A stretch of DNA of 12,358 bases from Nitrospirota bacterium (GCA_029858145.1 JAOUFP010000031.1:1-12358), one strand, 5' to 3'. Positions 1 through 6,683 are shown, counted from the first letter of the stretch. Made by a program: numbers and translations. The notes: generated by a model from the sequence alone, not told the origin.

Positions 1-433
1 CGTAAGCAGCCGCTTCACTTACAGGGTCGAAATCCTCCTGAGAGAATACGCGCTCCGCCAGAGGTTCAAGACCTTTTTCCCTGGCGATAGTCGCCTTTGT
101 GCGGCGCTTCGGCCGGTAGGGGAGATAGACATCTTCCAGTGCCGTCATGCTCTCAGCAGCAACAATTTTGTCTTTCAGCTCATCGGTAAGCTGCCCCCTC
201 TCCTCCAGAGATTTCAGGATCGCCTCACGCCGTTTGTCCAGTTCCATGAGCTGCGCAAGGCGGTCGCGTATCGCTGTTATGACCACCTCGTCAAGAGAAC
301 CTGTCGCCTCCTTTCTGTAGCGTGCGATAAAGGGTACTGTGGCGCCTTCCTCAAGAAGGGCGGCGGCCGCTGTCACCTGTTTTGCTGATATGCCGAGTTC
401 GGCGGCTGTTTTCGAAATATGGGATATATTCAT
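1..433 (-). CDS. tex: Tex-type transcription accessory / RNA-binding protein, N-terminal part (partial)
   Basis: This is the first 144 codons of a Tex family protein; the rest lies beyond the left edge of the window. The reading frame is open from an ATG at 433 to base 2. The family signatures are clear: VPFIARYRKEATGSLDE at residues 33-49, LDKRREAILKSLEERG at 65-80 and LEDVYLPYRPKRRTKA at 99-114, all in the helical N-terminal Tex domain. Full Tex proteins are about 720-780 residues and continue into a YqgF-like nuclease fold, helix-hairpin-helix units and an S1 RNA-binding domain, none visible here. Tex is a cytoplasmic nucleic-acid-binding protein linked to transcription fidelity and stress responses in several bacteria. 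The start is supported by AGAGAGGA a few bases upstream; the only nearby alternative ATG (438) hits a stop at once. It is divergent from the helicase gene. Identification is firm; the function in this organism is inferred from the family. Confidence 0.93.
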   Translation of the reverse strand, partial: MNISHISKTAAELGISAKQVTAAAALLEEGATVPFIARYRKEATGSLDEVVITAIRDRLAQLMELDKRREAILKSLEERGQLTDELKDKIVAAESMTALEDVYLPYRPKRRTKATIAREKGLEPLAERVFSQEDFDPVSEAAAY

Positions 434-514
434 TGCATTCCTCTCTTTTAAGTCAAGCACCCTGTCCAGGAAGACAGGGCATGTCCGGCAAAGCTGCCAC
501 GTGAAAAGGTAGCT

Positions 515-544
515 ATATTAACAAAAGATCACGGCCTGAGTAAA
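515..544 (-). promoter_or_regulatory. Candidate sigma70-type promoter for tex
   Basis: Read on the minus strand, a -35-like TTTACT (544-539) is followed after 18 bases by a -10-like TAATAT (520-515). Initiation would leave a leader of about 75 nt before the tex ATG. Both boxes match the consensus at four of six positions, so this is only a candidate. Confidence 0.35.
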
Positions 545-570
545 TGAACCAATGCAGTGAGAACATGCAG

Positions 571-603
571 TTGATTCAAACATCGCGAAAGGGGTAATAT
601 AAC
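571..603 (+). promoter_or_regulatory. Candidate sigma70-type promoter for the helicase gene
   Basis: Two overlapping readings are possible: TTGATT (571-576) with TAATAT (595-600), 18-base spacer, or TTCAAA (575-580) with TATAAC (598-603), 17-base spacer. Either would give a leader of about 140 nt that includes the hairpins at 606-626 and 686-709. Confidence 0.35.
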
Positions 604-685
604 CGGTTCCTGGAATATGCAGGAACAAACTAACCTCATCTTTAATGTCGCAGAAAAAAAAGCGTTCAGGTCATGTCAGTGAAGA

Positions 686-709
686 ACCCTGCGGCTGATG
701 CCGCAGGGT
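686..709 (+). promoter_or_regulatory. Perfect 9-bp hairpin in the helicase leader
   Basis: ACCCTGCGG (686-694) and CCGCAGGGT (701-709) are exact reverse complements with a six-base CTGATG loop. The hairpin lies 21 bases upstream of the AAGGGAG ribosome-binding site. There is no following T-run. It could be an RNA structure in the leader or a DNA palindrome; the sequence does not say which. Confidence 0.45.
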
Positions 710-749
710 GTGATCAGTACCAAACCAGCTAAGGGAGTTTTTGCACATA

Positions 750-2762
750 ATGTCCATAGATATAGGAAGTGAAGTCTCACGCCTGAATCCGAAACAAAGG
801 GAGGCGGTCGAAAAAACAGAAGGCCCCCTGCTCATACTGGCAGGGGCAGGTTCGGGCAAGACGCGTGTCATAACGTTAAGGACCGCTTACCTGCTGTACT
901 CCGGCGTTCAACCGGAATCTGTCCTGGCTGTCACCTTTACAAACAAGGCTGCCAACGAGATGAAGGAGCGGGTGTCCGCGATGCGGAGAAGCCGAAACGG
1001 GAAGAACCCGGTTATTTCAACCTTCCATTCACTCTGCCTCAATATCCTCAGAAGGGAGATCCATCAACTCGGGTATAAAAAAAATTTCGTTGTGTATGAT
1101 TCATCAGAGCAGCTCTCCCTCATAAGAAACCTCCTGAGCGACATCAGGGCCTACGACAGAAGCTTCAAGCCTGACGCCATCATGGAGACGATCAGCAGAC
1201 TGAAAAACGAATTTGCCCTTCCGGGGGGATCGCAGGAACTGGAAGAATTCAGCCATGTTGTCTGGCCGAGATACCAGGAACTGCTGAAGGCCATGAACGC
1301 AGTGGATTTTGACGACCTCCTTCTCCTGACGATACAGCTTTTCAGGGAATATCCTGACGTGCTGAATAAATACCAGGAAAGGTTCAGCCATATCATGGTG
1401 GACGAGTACCAGGACACCAACAAGATCCAGTATGATTTTATCAAAATGCTCGCGGGAGAGAAAAAAAACCTCTGCGTAGTCGGTGACGACGACCAGTCCA
1501 TCTACGGCTGGAGAGGCGCGAATCTCTACAACATACTCGACTTTGAAAAAGACTTTCCCGGCACTGTCACAGTCCGTCTTGAGCAGAACTACCGGTCTAC
1601 CGGCAACATACTGCAGGCGGCAAACGGGGTAATAGGCAATAACCGGAAGAGGATGGAGAAATCCCTGTGGTCAGCCGGCAGCAAAGGTCCGCTGATCAAT
1701 GTCTTCAGGGCAGAGGACAGTGATAAGGAGGCCCGCTGGGTTGCTGACAGAATAGCCCAGATACGCTACGAAAAGAACTGTCCTTATGAGAGTTTCGCGG
1801 TCCTGTATCGCGCGAACCTCTTTTCGCGGCCCTTTGAAGAGGCGCTCAGGACCAACAGAATCCCTTATACAGTGGTGGGGGGCACGAGTTATTTCGAGAG
1901 AAAAGAGGTGAAAGACCTCGCCGCTTATCTCAAGATCATCGCCAATCCCCAGGATGATCTGAGTCTTTTGCGGGCCGCGAATGCGCCTAAGAGAGGGCTT
2001 GGGCCGACGACAATAAGCAAGTTCGCGGATTTCGAAAAGGACAATTCAATCTCTCTTCTCGAAGCCTTCAGGAGAAGCAGCGAAGTTGCCGGCCTGGGCA
2101 AGGCCGTCATCGACTCTGTCAACAGATTTGTAGAAATGATCGACAGATATACCCTGCTGTTCAACAAACCGGCGGAGATGGCAAAGGCGCTTAAAGATTT
2201 GACAGAGGAGATCAATTACAAAAACTATATCTACGAACTCTATAAAACACCTGAGGCAGCGATAAGAAGAATAGAAAATGTCGACGGTTTCATTCAATCA
2301 TTATCGCAATACGGGGAGACAAACGAGTCCCCCTCCCTGCCCGGCTTTCTCGAGACGCTCGCACTGACAGACCTTTCTTACGAGAAGACCGAAAAGTCCT
2401 TTGGGGTGACACTCACTTCGTTTCACTCCGCAAAGGGGCTGGAATTCCCTGTTGTTTTTATCGTTGGTCTTGAAGAAGATATCCTGCCCCACAAAAAATC
2501 CGTGGCAACTGACGGAGATCTCGAAGAGGAAAGACGGTTGTTCTATGTCGGCATAACCAGGGCCATGAAGGAACTCTTTCTCACCTATACCGGCCACAGA
2601 ATAAAATACGGGAAAAAACAACCTTCGTCAGCGTCGAGGTTCATTGAAGAGATACCCGAAGAACTCCTGAAGAGGATCGATGCGAATGAGGAAGGCGATC
2701 CTGACGAAAATGAAAGGGATGCAAAAGCCTTCTTCTCAAGAATTAAGGAAATTCTGAAATAA
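750..2762 (+). CDS. UvrD/Rep-family superfamily 1 DNA helicase (Rep-like)
   Basis: ATP-dependent 3'-5' DNA helicase of 670 residues with the complete SF1A motif set: Walker A GAGSGKT (32-38), motif Ia TFTNKAA (62-68), Walker B DEYQDTN (218-224), motif III GDDDQSIYGWRGA (245-257), motif IV NYRS (280-283), motif V HSAKGLEF (559-566) and motif VI EEERRLFYVGITRA (592-605). The length and 2B-region wording (GGTSYFERKEVKDL, APKRGLGP), and a tail ending soon after SASRFIEEIPEELL, resemble E. coli Rep more than the longer PcrA/UvrD with their Tudor-like extension. Rep-type enzymes help forks past protein blocks; UvrD-type act in excision and mismatch repair, so the exact role is inference. Start choice: ATG at 750 has AAGGGAG 12 bases upstream; an in-frame TTG at 741 is only three bases from the same site. 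I prefer the ATG. It is convergent with the downstream peptidase gene and divergent from tex. Confidence 0.95.
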   Translation: MSIDIGSEVSRLNPKQREAVEKTEGPLLILAGAGSGKTRVITLRTAYLLYSGVQPESVLAVTFTNKAANEMKERVSAMRRSRNGKNPVISTFHSLCLNILRREIHQLGYKKNFVVYDSSEQLSLIRNLLSDIRAYDRSFKPDAIMETISRLKNEFALPGGSQELEEFSHVVWPRYQELLKAMNAVDFDDLLLLTIQLFREYPDVLNKYQERFSHIMVDEYQDTNKIQYDFIKMLAGEKKNLCVVGDDDQSIYGWRGANLYNILDFEKDFPGTVTVRLEQNYRSTGNILQAANGVIGNNRKRMEKSLWSAGSKGPLINVFRAEDSDKEARWVADRIAQIRYEKNCPYESFAVLYRANLFSRPFEEALRTNRIPYTVVGGTSYFERKEVKDLAAYLKIIANPQDDLSLLRAANAPKRGLGPTTISKFADFEKDNSISLLEAFRRSSEVAGLGKAVIDSVNRFVEMIDRYTLLFNKPAEMAKALKDLTEEINYKNYIYELYKTPEAAIRRIENVDGFIQSLSQYGETNESPSLPGFLETLALTDLSYEKTEKSFGVTLTSFHSAKGLEFPVVFIVGLEEDILPHKKSVATDGDLEEERRLFYVGITRAMKELFLTYTGHRIKYGKKQPSSASRFIEEIPEELLKRIDANEEGDPDENERDAKAFFSRIKEILK

Positions 2763-2773
2763 TCGGATTTTAC

Positions 2774-2926
2774 TGGAACCTATCTCAAAATCAACAGTTG
2801 TTGTCATTTGCCCTTATTTGTCATTCCCGAGCAGACGGGAATCCAGTGTTTTAAAGGTGTTCCGGATACCCGCCTTCGCGGGTATGACAGCCTTTTCAGA
2901 AACAACCGGTTTTGAGACAGGTTCTA
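2774..2926. repeat. Nested palindromic intergenic repeat, copy A
   Basis: Outer arms TGGAACCTATCTCAAAA (2774-2790) and, inverted, TAGAACCTGTCTCAAAA (2926-2910) match at 15 of 17 positions. Inside lies a 71-base core (2819-2889) with inverted ends TGTCATTCCC and GGTATGACA. Each core half forms its own hairpin: ATTCCCG at 2823-2829 with CGGGAAT at 2836-2842, and ATACCCGC at 2866-2873 with GCGGGTAT at 2878-2885 around a CTTC loop. The centre reads AATCCAGTGTTTTAAAGG. No ORF is present. It lies at the 3' end of the helicase gene, and may act in transcript termination or 3'-end stabilisation, or be a REP/MITE-like element. Confidence 0.75.
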
Positions 2927-2928
2927 CT

Positions 2929-3114
2929 TAGAGTCTGCCCCAAAATTATGATTAAAGCAGGAAGTCATTCCCCGACTTGCTTGCCCGCCGGTTGCTTGGA
3001 GGGATCGGGGAATCCAGTCTTTAAAAGAAGTGTTCCCTGTCCTAACAAGGCGGCATCCCGATCGTCCGGTCAAGCCGGACAATGACAATATTGTGAGTCT
3101 GTGGACAGACTCTA
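2929..3114. repeat. Nested palindromic intergenic repeat, copy B
   Basis: A second element begins two bases after copy A. Its outer arms are TAGAGTCTGCCCCAAAA (2929-2945) and, inverted, TAGAGTCTGTCC (3114-3103). The core (2964-3087) starts GTCATTCCCCGA and ends GGACAATGACA. A 9-bp stem ATTCCCCGA/TCGGGGAAT (2967-2975/3005-3013) encloses a 29-base loop, and a 6-bp hairpin GTCCGG/CCGGAC sits at the right end. The centre AATCCAGTCTTTAAAAG resembles copy A. The right arm also forms a local hairpin, GAGTCTG (3095-3101) with CAGACTC (3106-3112), and supplies the TAG stop of the minus-strand peptidase gene (3114-3112). Confidence 0.72.
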
Positions 3115-3912
3115 ATCCCCCTGCTGTTCTCCTTCTCCTTCTCCTTCTCCTTCTCCTTCATCATCGCGATAGTTTTTTCTTCGGCGTTTCGCCATCCACC
3201 ATGCCGCCATCGTTACCAACGCCGAAAAGAAAAAGAGCAGCCAGTAAATATTATCCGCCGCGTATGATATCCAGGTATACTCTCTGTGCAGGCTCTTCTT
3301 CCATAATTGCTCAAGCATTTCCAGTCCGACACCGCAATTTTCATGAAATGCCTGTCCGGCCGTCCTCCGGTCCGCGAGATCGCGCAAAACCGAAAGGAGT
3401 TTTTCTTCACCGCAGCGTTTCACAAGAAATTCGACAAAACTTTTACTCTCTTCATATGAAAGCACAAGCATGGACGGAGAACCCGGGAAGGTCCGGCTGA
3501 TATCACCAAGCGGTATCATGTGATTGGAAAGGAGCGCCTTCTGAAGCAGCGCCTTTTCTCCTGTGCGCATAATGTCGGCCATGCCTCCGCTTGCCCATTG
3601 AGCGACACCCTCATCCAGCCACTTCGGAAGTATAGAGGCTTCAATGTTCTGATGCAGCAACAGATGTGTCAATTCATGCTTGAACGTGTCCCTCAAATCA
3701 AAAGGGACTCTGTCCATCTTCGAATAATCAATTACGATCAGATTTTTCTCAGGCACCGCAAAGGCTGTCACCAGCTTATTGCGTGCCATCTCCTGAAACG
3801 CGCTATTGTCACCGGTCAATACAACAAGCGGCTTACCCTTCAGCCGCAATCCCACTTTCGCCTCGACTTCGGTCCTGTTTTTGCCATACTCGGCGGCAAT
3901 CCGTTGGGGCAC
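3112..3912 (-). CDS. Membrane-anchored gluzincin metallopeptidase (peptidase MA-like), main part of a frameshifted gene
   Basis: This 266-codon frame carries the catalytic and anchoring parts of a zinc peptidase. HELTH (79-83) supplies two zinc-binding histidines and the catalytic glutamate; WLDEGVAQW (98-106) places the third ligand, Glu101, 18 residues later, the gluzincin arrangement of Pfam peptidase-MA-like proteins. A hydrophobic segment at about 222-241 is followed by KRRRK, predicting a C-terminal membrane anchor with the peptidase domain outside the cytoplasm. The cytoplasmic tail is an acidic Gly-Glu repeat. The frame opens with a GTG at 3912 that has no credible ribosome-binding site and no signal peptide. 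The missing signal peptide and first beta strand lie immediately upstream in another frame (3913-4036). Removing one A from the A5 run at 3913-3917 joins them into a 307-residue protein reading ...YDAPLK-VPQRIAAEYGK... The gene is therefore either recently broken or affected by a one-base sequence error. The substrate is unknown. Confidence 0.8.
   Translation of the reverse strand: MPQRIAAEYGKNRTEVEAKVGLRLKGKPLVVLTGDNSAFQEMARNKLVTAFAVPEKNLIVIDYSKMDRVPFDLRDTFKHELTHLLLHQNIEASILPKWLDEGVAQWASGGMADIMRTGEKALLQKALLSNHMIPLGDISRTFPGSPSMLVLSYEESKSFVEFLVKRCGEEKLLSVLRDLADRRTAGQAFHENCGVGLEMLEQLWKKSLHREYTWISYAADNIYWLLFFFSALVTMAAWWMAKRRRKNYRDDEGEGEGEGEGEQQGD
3127..3159. repeat. Hexanucleotide tandem repeat (TTCTCC) x5.5 within the peptidase gene
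   Basis: Five perfect TTCTCC units (3127-3156) are followed by a half unit TTC. On the coding strand the unit is GGAGAA, giving alternating Gly-Glu in the cytoplasmic tail. Gain or loss of whole units would change tail length without shifting frame. Confidence 0.95.
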
Positions 3913-4036
3913 TTTTTAACGGAGCGTCATATCGAACCGTTATTTCAGCGTTGCGATATTCTTCCAGCACAGCCGCGCCGGAAATATTCGTAAGAACGAG
4001 AAGAGATATCACGATATTAAGGATAATTCTCATCAT
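3833..4036 (-). pseudogene. N-terminal signal-peptide piece of the frameshifted MA-like peptidase
   Basis: From an ATG at 4036 this frame encodes MMRIILNIVISLLVLTN followed by ISGAAVLEEYRNAEITVRYDAPLK, a classic short basic-hydrophobic signal peptide with a small-residue cleavage region near residue 20. Useful coding ends near 3918; the remaining codons to the stop at 3833 are out-of-frame readthrough over the peptidase reading frame. AAGG eight bases ahead of the ATG supports this start. Upstream in-frame starts (ATG 4068, GTG 4087) lack a ribosome-binding site. In a corrected sequence this would be one gene with 3112-3912. Confidence 0.7.
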
Positions 4037-4105
4037 CAAAATTGCCTTGTAACCTGATTTCCCTGCCATCAGGTCAAATGACTGCACCGCTTAATAGAAT
4101 GCTAC

Positions 4106-4114
4106 ACTATACCA
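4106..4114 (-). promoter_or_regulatory. Candidate extended -10 promoter for the peptidase gene
   Basis: On the minus strand TGGTATAGT (4114-4106) fits an extended -10 element (TGn plus TATAGT). No good -35 box is visible at the expected distance. The leader would be about 60 nt to the ATG at 4036. Confidence 0.35.
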
Positions 4115-4263
4115 TATGACTCGCTGGACTGAAAATTCTTCGGATTATGAGCCTCAGAAGATAACATGTCCTCAAGCGACCGCTTTGATCTCAGGTTGTG
4201 AGTTATTCGGGAAGAACCGTTTGTCGGTTTATGGATGTTCCTGAAGATTATATTGGAAGCGGC

Positions 4264-4286
4264 AAAAAACAGGAAGCGCCGCCCTG
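4264..4286 (-). terminator. Candidate intrinsic terminator after leuC-leuD-ridA
   Basis: On the minus strand CAGGG (4286-4282) pairs with TCCTG (4274-4270), including one G-T wobble, around a seven-base loop, and is followed directly by six Ts (4269-4264). The stem is short, so it may be only modestly efficient. It lies about 45 bases past the ridA stop. Confidence 0.45.
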
Positions 4287-4331
4287 AATGTCTTTCACCC
4301 CATAAAGTCAGAAGGCGCCAGGAAACTATGC

Positions 4332-4793
4332 CTATTCCCCGACTTCGAAGATAAATTCGACTTCTACAGGTGAGCTCATCGGAAGAACATTCACTCCGAC
4401 AGCAGCCCTCGCGTGTCTCCCGGCGTCTCCAAAAACTTCGAAAAGGAAATCAGACGCGCCGTTGATCACCTTCGGCTGGTCGGTAAAATCGGAAGATGAG
4501 GCGACAAAGCCGGATATTTTCACGCACCGCTTCACGTTATCAAGACTGCCGACAGCGGATTTCAAAACCGCAAGTGCGTTTATTGCAGCGGTCCTGGCGC
4601 AGAGCACAGCCTCATCGAGAGATACCGATTCCCCCACCCTTCCCGTCTTCAGCAGCTTGCCGTCTTTCAGTGGCAGCATCCCGCTCAGATAAACGAGGCT
4701 GCCAGTTTTTACAAAAGGGACATATGACCCCAGGGGCTTCGGCAAGCCGGGAAGGTCAATGCAAAGAGACTTAAGCTTTTCTTCCGGTGTCAT
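4332..4793 (-). CDS. RidA/YjgF family protein (about 150-residue subgroup)
   Basis: This 153-residue protein belongs to the Rid (YjgF/YER057c/UK114) superfamily, in the longer subgroup typified by YVPFVKTGSLVYLSG (24-38), FTDQPKVINGASDFLFEVFG (103-122) and GRHARAAVGV (125-134). Arg129 in that last motif and the acidic VEVEF (143-147) match the positions that in RidA hold the substrate carboxylate and the catalytic pocket. RidA hydrolyses reactive enamine/imine intermediates such as 2-aminoacrylate, protecting PLP enzymes including branched-chain aminotransferase. This subgroup is less well characterised, so the deaminase activity is inference. The ATG at 4793 has GGAGG seven bases upstream. 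It follows leuD by 14 bp on the same strand and is almost certainly cotranscribed with it, suggesting a link to branched-chain amino acid synthesis. Confidence 0.9.
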   Translation of the reverse strand: MTPEEKLKSLCIDLPGLPKPLGSYVPFVKTGSLVYLSGMLPLKDGKLLKTGRVGESVSLDEAVLCARTAAINALAVLKSAVGSLDNVKRCVKISGFVASSSDFTDQPKVINGASDFLFEVFGDAGRHARAAVGVNVLPMSSPVEVEFIFEVGE

Positions 4794-4807
4794 AATGATA
4801 CCTCCAG

Positions 4808-5332
4808 TCAGTATCTTGCATCGGCAAACTCTACCCAGCCGCCGGCCTTGATGAGCGCCTTGTCGAATTCAGCGATCTGATAGTGAAAAGTGCTGCTTTC
4901 ATTTCCGGAGGATATCGTGAGACTGTTGTTTTCGAAATCAACGTCGATGCGCGCAGCCGCATGCCTGAATCCGAAAAGCTTGTCGATATCTGCCTCTGAG
5001 AGTTCAATTGCGAGCATGCCGCAGTTGAACATATTCTGCCTGAATATGCGCGCAAAGCTCGAAGCGATTACGACATTGATATCGTTTATCTCGAACACCC
5101 ACGGGGCATGCTCACGGGAAGAACCGCATCCGAAATTTGCGCGGGTCACAATCACTCCCGCCTCCTGATTTTTCGGGTCCTTCGGATCAAAACCCCCGAG
5201 CTTCAGATCCTCCAGCATATGCGGCTTTAATGCCTCTTTCGATATTTCCGTAAGATACCGCGCCGGTATTATCTCGTCTGTATTGATATCTGACCTGTCG
5301 AGAAAAAGGACCTTGCCTCCAAAGCTTTTCAT
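4808..5332 (-). CDS. leuD: 3-isopropylmalate dehydratase small subunit (LeuD)
   Basis: Small (swivel-domain) subunit of isopropylmalate isomerase, which with LeuC converts 2-isopropylmalate to 3-isopropylmalate in leucine biosynthesis. At 174 residues it is the short form that pairs with the roughly 420-residue LeuC type, not the roughly 200-residue E. coli form. Visible motifs are DINTDEIIPARYL (15-27), in the region that contacts substrate, and ANFGCGSSREHAPW (65-78), the conserved aconitase-superfamily swivel motif. The ATG overlaps the leuC stop codon by one base (TAATG), which implies translational coupling. Homoaconitase or other hydro-lyase small subunits look alike. The leu assignment rests on similarity and pairing with leuC; leuA and leuB are not in this window. 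Confidence 0.93.
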   Translation of the reverse strand: MKSFGGKVLFLDRSDINTDEIIPARYLTEISKEALKPHMLEDLKLGGFDPKDPKNQEAGVIVTRANFGCGSSREHAPWVFEINDINVVIASSFARIFRQNMFNCGMLAIELSEADIDKLFGFRHAAARIDVDFENNSLTISSGNESSTFHYQIAEFDKALIKAGGWVEFADARY

Positions 5333-6627
5333 TAAATGCCCTCCTTCCTGAATTTTCTTGGATCCGCTATCTTTCCTTCAATCGCAGTTGCCGCGGCAAC
5401 AGCCGGGCTCAGCAGGTGGACCATTCCGCCCTTTCCCATTCTTCCGTTGAAATTCCGGTTCGTCGTCGAGGCGCAGACCTCGCCGGGTGCAAGCACGCCG
5501 TTGCTCATTCCGAGGCACGCGCCGCAGGTCGGGTTCGTCACACAGAAGCCGGCATCCATGAATATCTTGATGAGGCCTTCCTGATCGGCCTCCCTGAAGA
5601 TCTTTGGCGTTGCCGGTGAGACGATGCCCCTCACCGTAGGAGCGATCTGTCTTCCCTTCAGATATTGCGCAGCCACACGAAGGTCTTCCAGCCTGCCGTT
5701 CGTACAGGAACCAATATATACCTGATCGACCGGAGTGCCTTCCATCTCCGAGATATTCTTCACCTCATCGGGTTTGTATCCATAGGTGACCTGCGGTTCC
5801 ATATGGGAAACATCAATATCAATGACCTTCACATATTCGCAGCCCTCGTCAGACCACCATCTCTTGAAATCCTCGAGAGCGGCTTTCCTGTCCTTGTATT
5901 CAGTAGCTATAAAAGGCCAAAGGTAATCTGCAGTCACCTCGTCGGGCATGCAGACCCCGCTGGTGCCTCCCGCCTCGATCGCCATATTGCAAAGCGTCAT
6001 CCTGCTTTCCATCGACATGCCCTTGACCACACTGCCATGAAATTCCATGACACAATCCGTGGCGCCCTTGACCGTCAGCTCCCTGATGACCCTGAGGATG
6101 ACGTCCTTGGCATACACCCCTTCGGGCATCGTGCCGGTGATATTTATGCGGATCGTCTTCGGCTCCCTGAATGCGCATACTCCCTTGAGTATTCCGACCT
6201 CAAGGTCAGTCGTGCCGACGCCTGCCGCGAACGCGCCGAATGCGCCGTGCGTGCAGGTATGCGAATCACCCATTATCACGGTGTATCCGGGACGGATAAA
6301 TCCCTTTTCAGGGAAAATAACATGACATACACCGTTTCTGCCTATATCGAAGAAGTCCGTGATATTATGCCTTCTTGCCCAGTCTCTGAGTATCTTCCCC
6401 TGCTGAGCTGTCTTGCTGTCCTTTGCAGGGGTAACGTGGTCGATAACCACTTTTATCTTGTCAGGGTTGAAAACCCTGTCCTTTCCCCTTGCGACAAGGT
6501 CATTGATCGCAATGGGAGTGGTTATCTCGTGGCACATCACCACGTCTATGTCCAGCACCTTTGTCCCGGGAAAAGGCTCATCCCTCAGACGGGACTTGAA
6601 AATCTTTTCTGCCAATGTCATTGCCAT
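5332..6627 (-). CDS. leuC: 3-isopropylmalate dehydratase large subunit (LeuC)
   Basis: Large catalytic subunit of isopropylmalate isomerase, 431 residues, aconitase superfamily. The [4Fe-4S] cluster ligands are visible as Cys308 (YIGSCTNGR) and Cys368/Cys371 (NPTCGACLGMS), with the expected C-x59-C-x2-C spacing. Other conserved blocks are GDSHTCTHGAFGAFAAGVGTT (120-140), MSMESRMTLCNMAIEAGG (204-221) and the C-terminal TTNRNFNGRMG (388-398). Length and wording match the short bacterial/archaeal LeuC type. The ATG at 6627 has GAAGGTGG four bases upstream; an in-frame ATG at 6621 is possible but less well spaced. First gene of leuC-leuD-ridA. A related hydro-lyase (homoaconitase-like) is the main alternative. 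A 383-codon open frame on the opposite strand is a shadow of this gene. Confidence 0.95.
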   Translation of the reverse strand: MAMTLAEKIFKSRLRDEPFPGTKVLDIDVVMCHEITTPIAINDLVARGKDRVFNPDKIKVVIDHVTPAKDSKTAQQGKILRDWARRHNITDFFDIGRNGVCHVIFPEKGFIRPGYTVIMGDSHTCTHGAFGAFAAGVGTTDLEVGILKGVCAFREPKTIRINITGTMPEGVYAKDVILRVIRELTVKGATDCVMEFHGSVVKGMSMESRMTLCNMAIEAGGTSGVCMPDEVTADYLWPFIATEYKDRKAALEDFKRWWSDEGCEYVKVIDIDVSHMEPQVTYGYKPDEVKNISEMEGTPVDQVYIGSCTNGRLEDLRVAAQYLKGRQIAPTVRGIVSPATPKIFREADQEGLIKIFMDAGFCVTNPTCGACLGMSNGVLAPGEVCASTTNRNFNGRMGKGGMVHLLSPAVAAATAIEGKIADPRKFRKEGI

Positions 6628-6649
6628 GTAACCACCTTCTTTTCGATAA

Positions 6650-6683
6650 ATAATAAAAATATAATATTACCATACTCGTGCAA
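6650..6683 (-). promoter_or_regulatory. Candidate promoter region for leuC-leuD-ridA
   Basis: The 118-base gap upstream of leuC is markedly AT-rich near the gene. On the minus strand TTGCAC (6683-6678) is followed after 16 bases by TATTTT (6661-6656); a better -10-like TATTAT lies at 6655-6650 but is too far from that -35. The exact start is ambiguous. Confidence 0.3.

Larger units (their letters stand above)
434..749. other. Divergent intergenic region between tex and the helicase gene
   Basis: This 316-base gap contains no supportable gene. It holds candidate sigma70-type promoters for both flanking genes and three perfect short hairpins: a 7-bp stem at 460-466/473-479 in the tex leader, a 7-bp stem at 606-612/620-626, and a 9-bp stem at 686-694/701-709 just ahead of the helicase ribosome-binding site. 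None is followed by a T-run, so I do not call any of them an intrinsic terminator. Confidence 0.6.
4037..4331. other. Intergenic region between ridA and the peptidase gene
   Basis: I see no gene in this 295-base stretch. It contains a candidate terminator for the leu operon (4264-4286) and a candidate extended -10 promoter for the peptidase gene (4106-4114), both on the minus strand. The remainder shows no repeat or conserved motif that I recognise. Confidence 0.5.

Noticed and set aside
686..717. H-type pseudoknot: loop CTGAT (695-699) with ATCAG (713-717); also a fluoride-riboswitch resemblance of GGCTGATGCC
   Set aside because: Only three bases would have to cross a 9-bp stem, which is sterically unlikely, and the other conserved parts of the fluoride motif are missing.
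2774..3114. CRISPR array or insertion sequence in the helicase/peptidase gap
   Set aside because: There are only two diverged, palindromic units with no regular spacers, and no transposase frame; they fit a REP/MITE-like intergenic repeat better.
3030..3993. Two plus-strand open frames (3030-3500 and 3520-3993) opposite the peptidase gene
   Set aside because: They are antisense to a gene with an intact HELTH zinc motif; one contains a poly-Leu run made only by the TTCTCC repeat. No domains.
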